Positions 63,555 through 64,000 of a DNA stretch of 64,000 nt are shown one piece after another. This DNA comes from Xestospongia bergquistia. Lineage: Eukaryota > Porifera > Demospongiae > Haplosclerida > Petrosiidae. The translations under genes were made by a program, and so were the position numbers. Position 1 is the stretch's first letter. Every line of letters begins with the position of its first letter. The notes beneath the pieces are model-generated. The model was given only the letters and a program-made list of their open reading frames with translations. It did not search any database and was not told the origin of the DNA. The stretch lies in the NCBI GenBank assembly GCA_963965975.1, contig OZ014413.1, forward strand, positions 6,889,501-6,953,500, given 5' to 3'.

Positions 63555-63880
63555 TTCAATAACCTCCATTGAAAACCCATCTAATTTATTTGGTAAGTTA
63601 GTTGCTGTCTTCAACAAAAATCAGTATAGACGGTCGACCATTAAAATCAATATCCAAACCTTTGACACCACCTGTCTTGGTGGACAAACTCTGACAGTGT
63701 TTCTTGAGGGTGACATTGATCTCATTGTCAAAAGTATCTTTAGTATCGATAGGATTTCTCCATTTGTAATAACATGGCTATCAGTGTTGCTCACATAATG
63801 TACAATGAATAAAGCCAAATCTTGAGCAATCACTTTAGGCAAACGCCTTCTGCAATTGTCCATTGTTTCAAATTTAATTA
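63555..63880 (-). pseudogene. Uncharacterised coding remnant, two frame changes
   Basis: Minus strand: MDNCRRRLPKVIAQDLALFI, then HYVSNTDSHVITNGE in the first frame. A second frame follows (DTKDTFDNEINVTLKKHCQS, KTGGVKGLDIDFNGRPSILI, FVED), then a third (ATNLPNKLDGFSMEVIEADA) ending at TAA. The consecutive frames, each protein-like with good continuity, show a once-coherent protein end. No known domain. Frame changes lie near 63755 and 63612. Confidence 0.45.
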
Positions 63881-64000
63881 ACATGTGGATCTACCAAACT
63901 GGTTAATCTGTTGCCATTTGTATGCTTAACTCAAAACTTTAAGATAATACCATTGATTTGAGGACCAACTAAATAAAATGGTTAGAAACAGACTAGTGTG
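63881..64000. other. Window end, no feature
   Basis: Short A+T-rich stretch; too little to judge. Confidence 0.3.

Overview
The window is a strongly A+T-rich stretch of animal nuclear DNA. Most introns are very short (about 50-80 bp, GT-AG). It carries metazoan domain types (dispanin/CD225, Ig, TSP1, PLAC, WW, SH3, LRR), large runs of decayed paralogues and fossil LTR retrotransposons of the Ty3/gypsy and Ty1/copia kinds. The compact introns and the expanded peptide-transporter-like and modular gene families look most like a demosponge such as Amphimedon queenslandica. That assignment is an inference from gene content; no comparison was run.

Layout. 0.4-1.7 kb: a five-exon dispanin gene on the minus strand. 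2.6-3.2 kb: a decayed protein kinase. 3.4-7.7 kb: a broken WW-SH3 exon pair, a broken POT-family (SLC15-like) transporter and a fragment of a repeat-type multi-exon gene. 7.9-10.8 kb: dispersed repeats without genes. 11.3-12.4 kb: an intact alpha-1,3-fucosyltransferase-like gene. 12.6-16.3 kb: decayed ankyrin-like, modular-gene and transporter fragments around a Ty1/copia gag fossil. 17.1-20.9 kb: two minus-strand POT relatives, one nearly intact. 21.8-29.3 kb: the 3' end of a Ty3/gypsy fossil, then a ten-exon modular gene (lineage domain, coiled coil, WW, SH3) followed by a second WW-SH3 exon pair and an LRR exon, all with compatible intron phases. 29.6-30.9 kb: another POT pseudogene, split by an insertion carrying a P2X7-ballast-like exon. 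32.5-35.6 kb: three apparently identical 1,043-bp tandem units. 35.9-36.8 kb: an internally deleted hAT element. 39.0-41.0 kb: a Ty3/gypsy fossil with one LTR. 42.2-45.1 kb: a four-copy promoter minisatellite and an eight-exon gene for a secreted Ig-TSP1-TSP1-PLAC protein. 45.3-45.7 kb: a MITE. 48.6-55.7 kb: a second run of POT genes, only the last of them open. 58.7-61.9 kb: two uncharacterised genes with two palindrome-rich minisatellites. The remainder is noncoding or decayed.

How it fits together. Two themes dominate. One is birth and death of POT-like transporters: at least six substantial copies plus three fragments, one fully open, all lacking the usual TM1 proton-coupling motif. The other is segmental duplication of a modular cytoplasmic gene whose exons are nearly all bounded by phase-1 introns, so that WW-SH3 and LRR modules can in principle be exchanged at its C terminus. 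The fucosyltransferase and the TSP1/PLAC gene are the best-supported stand-alone host genes.
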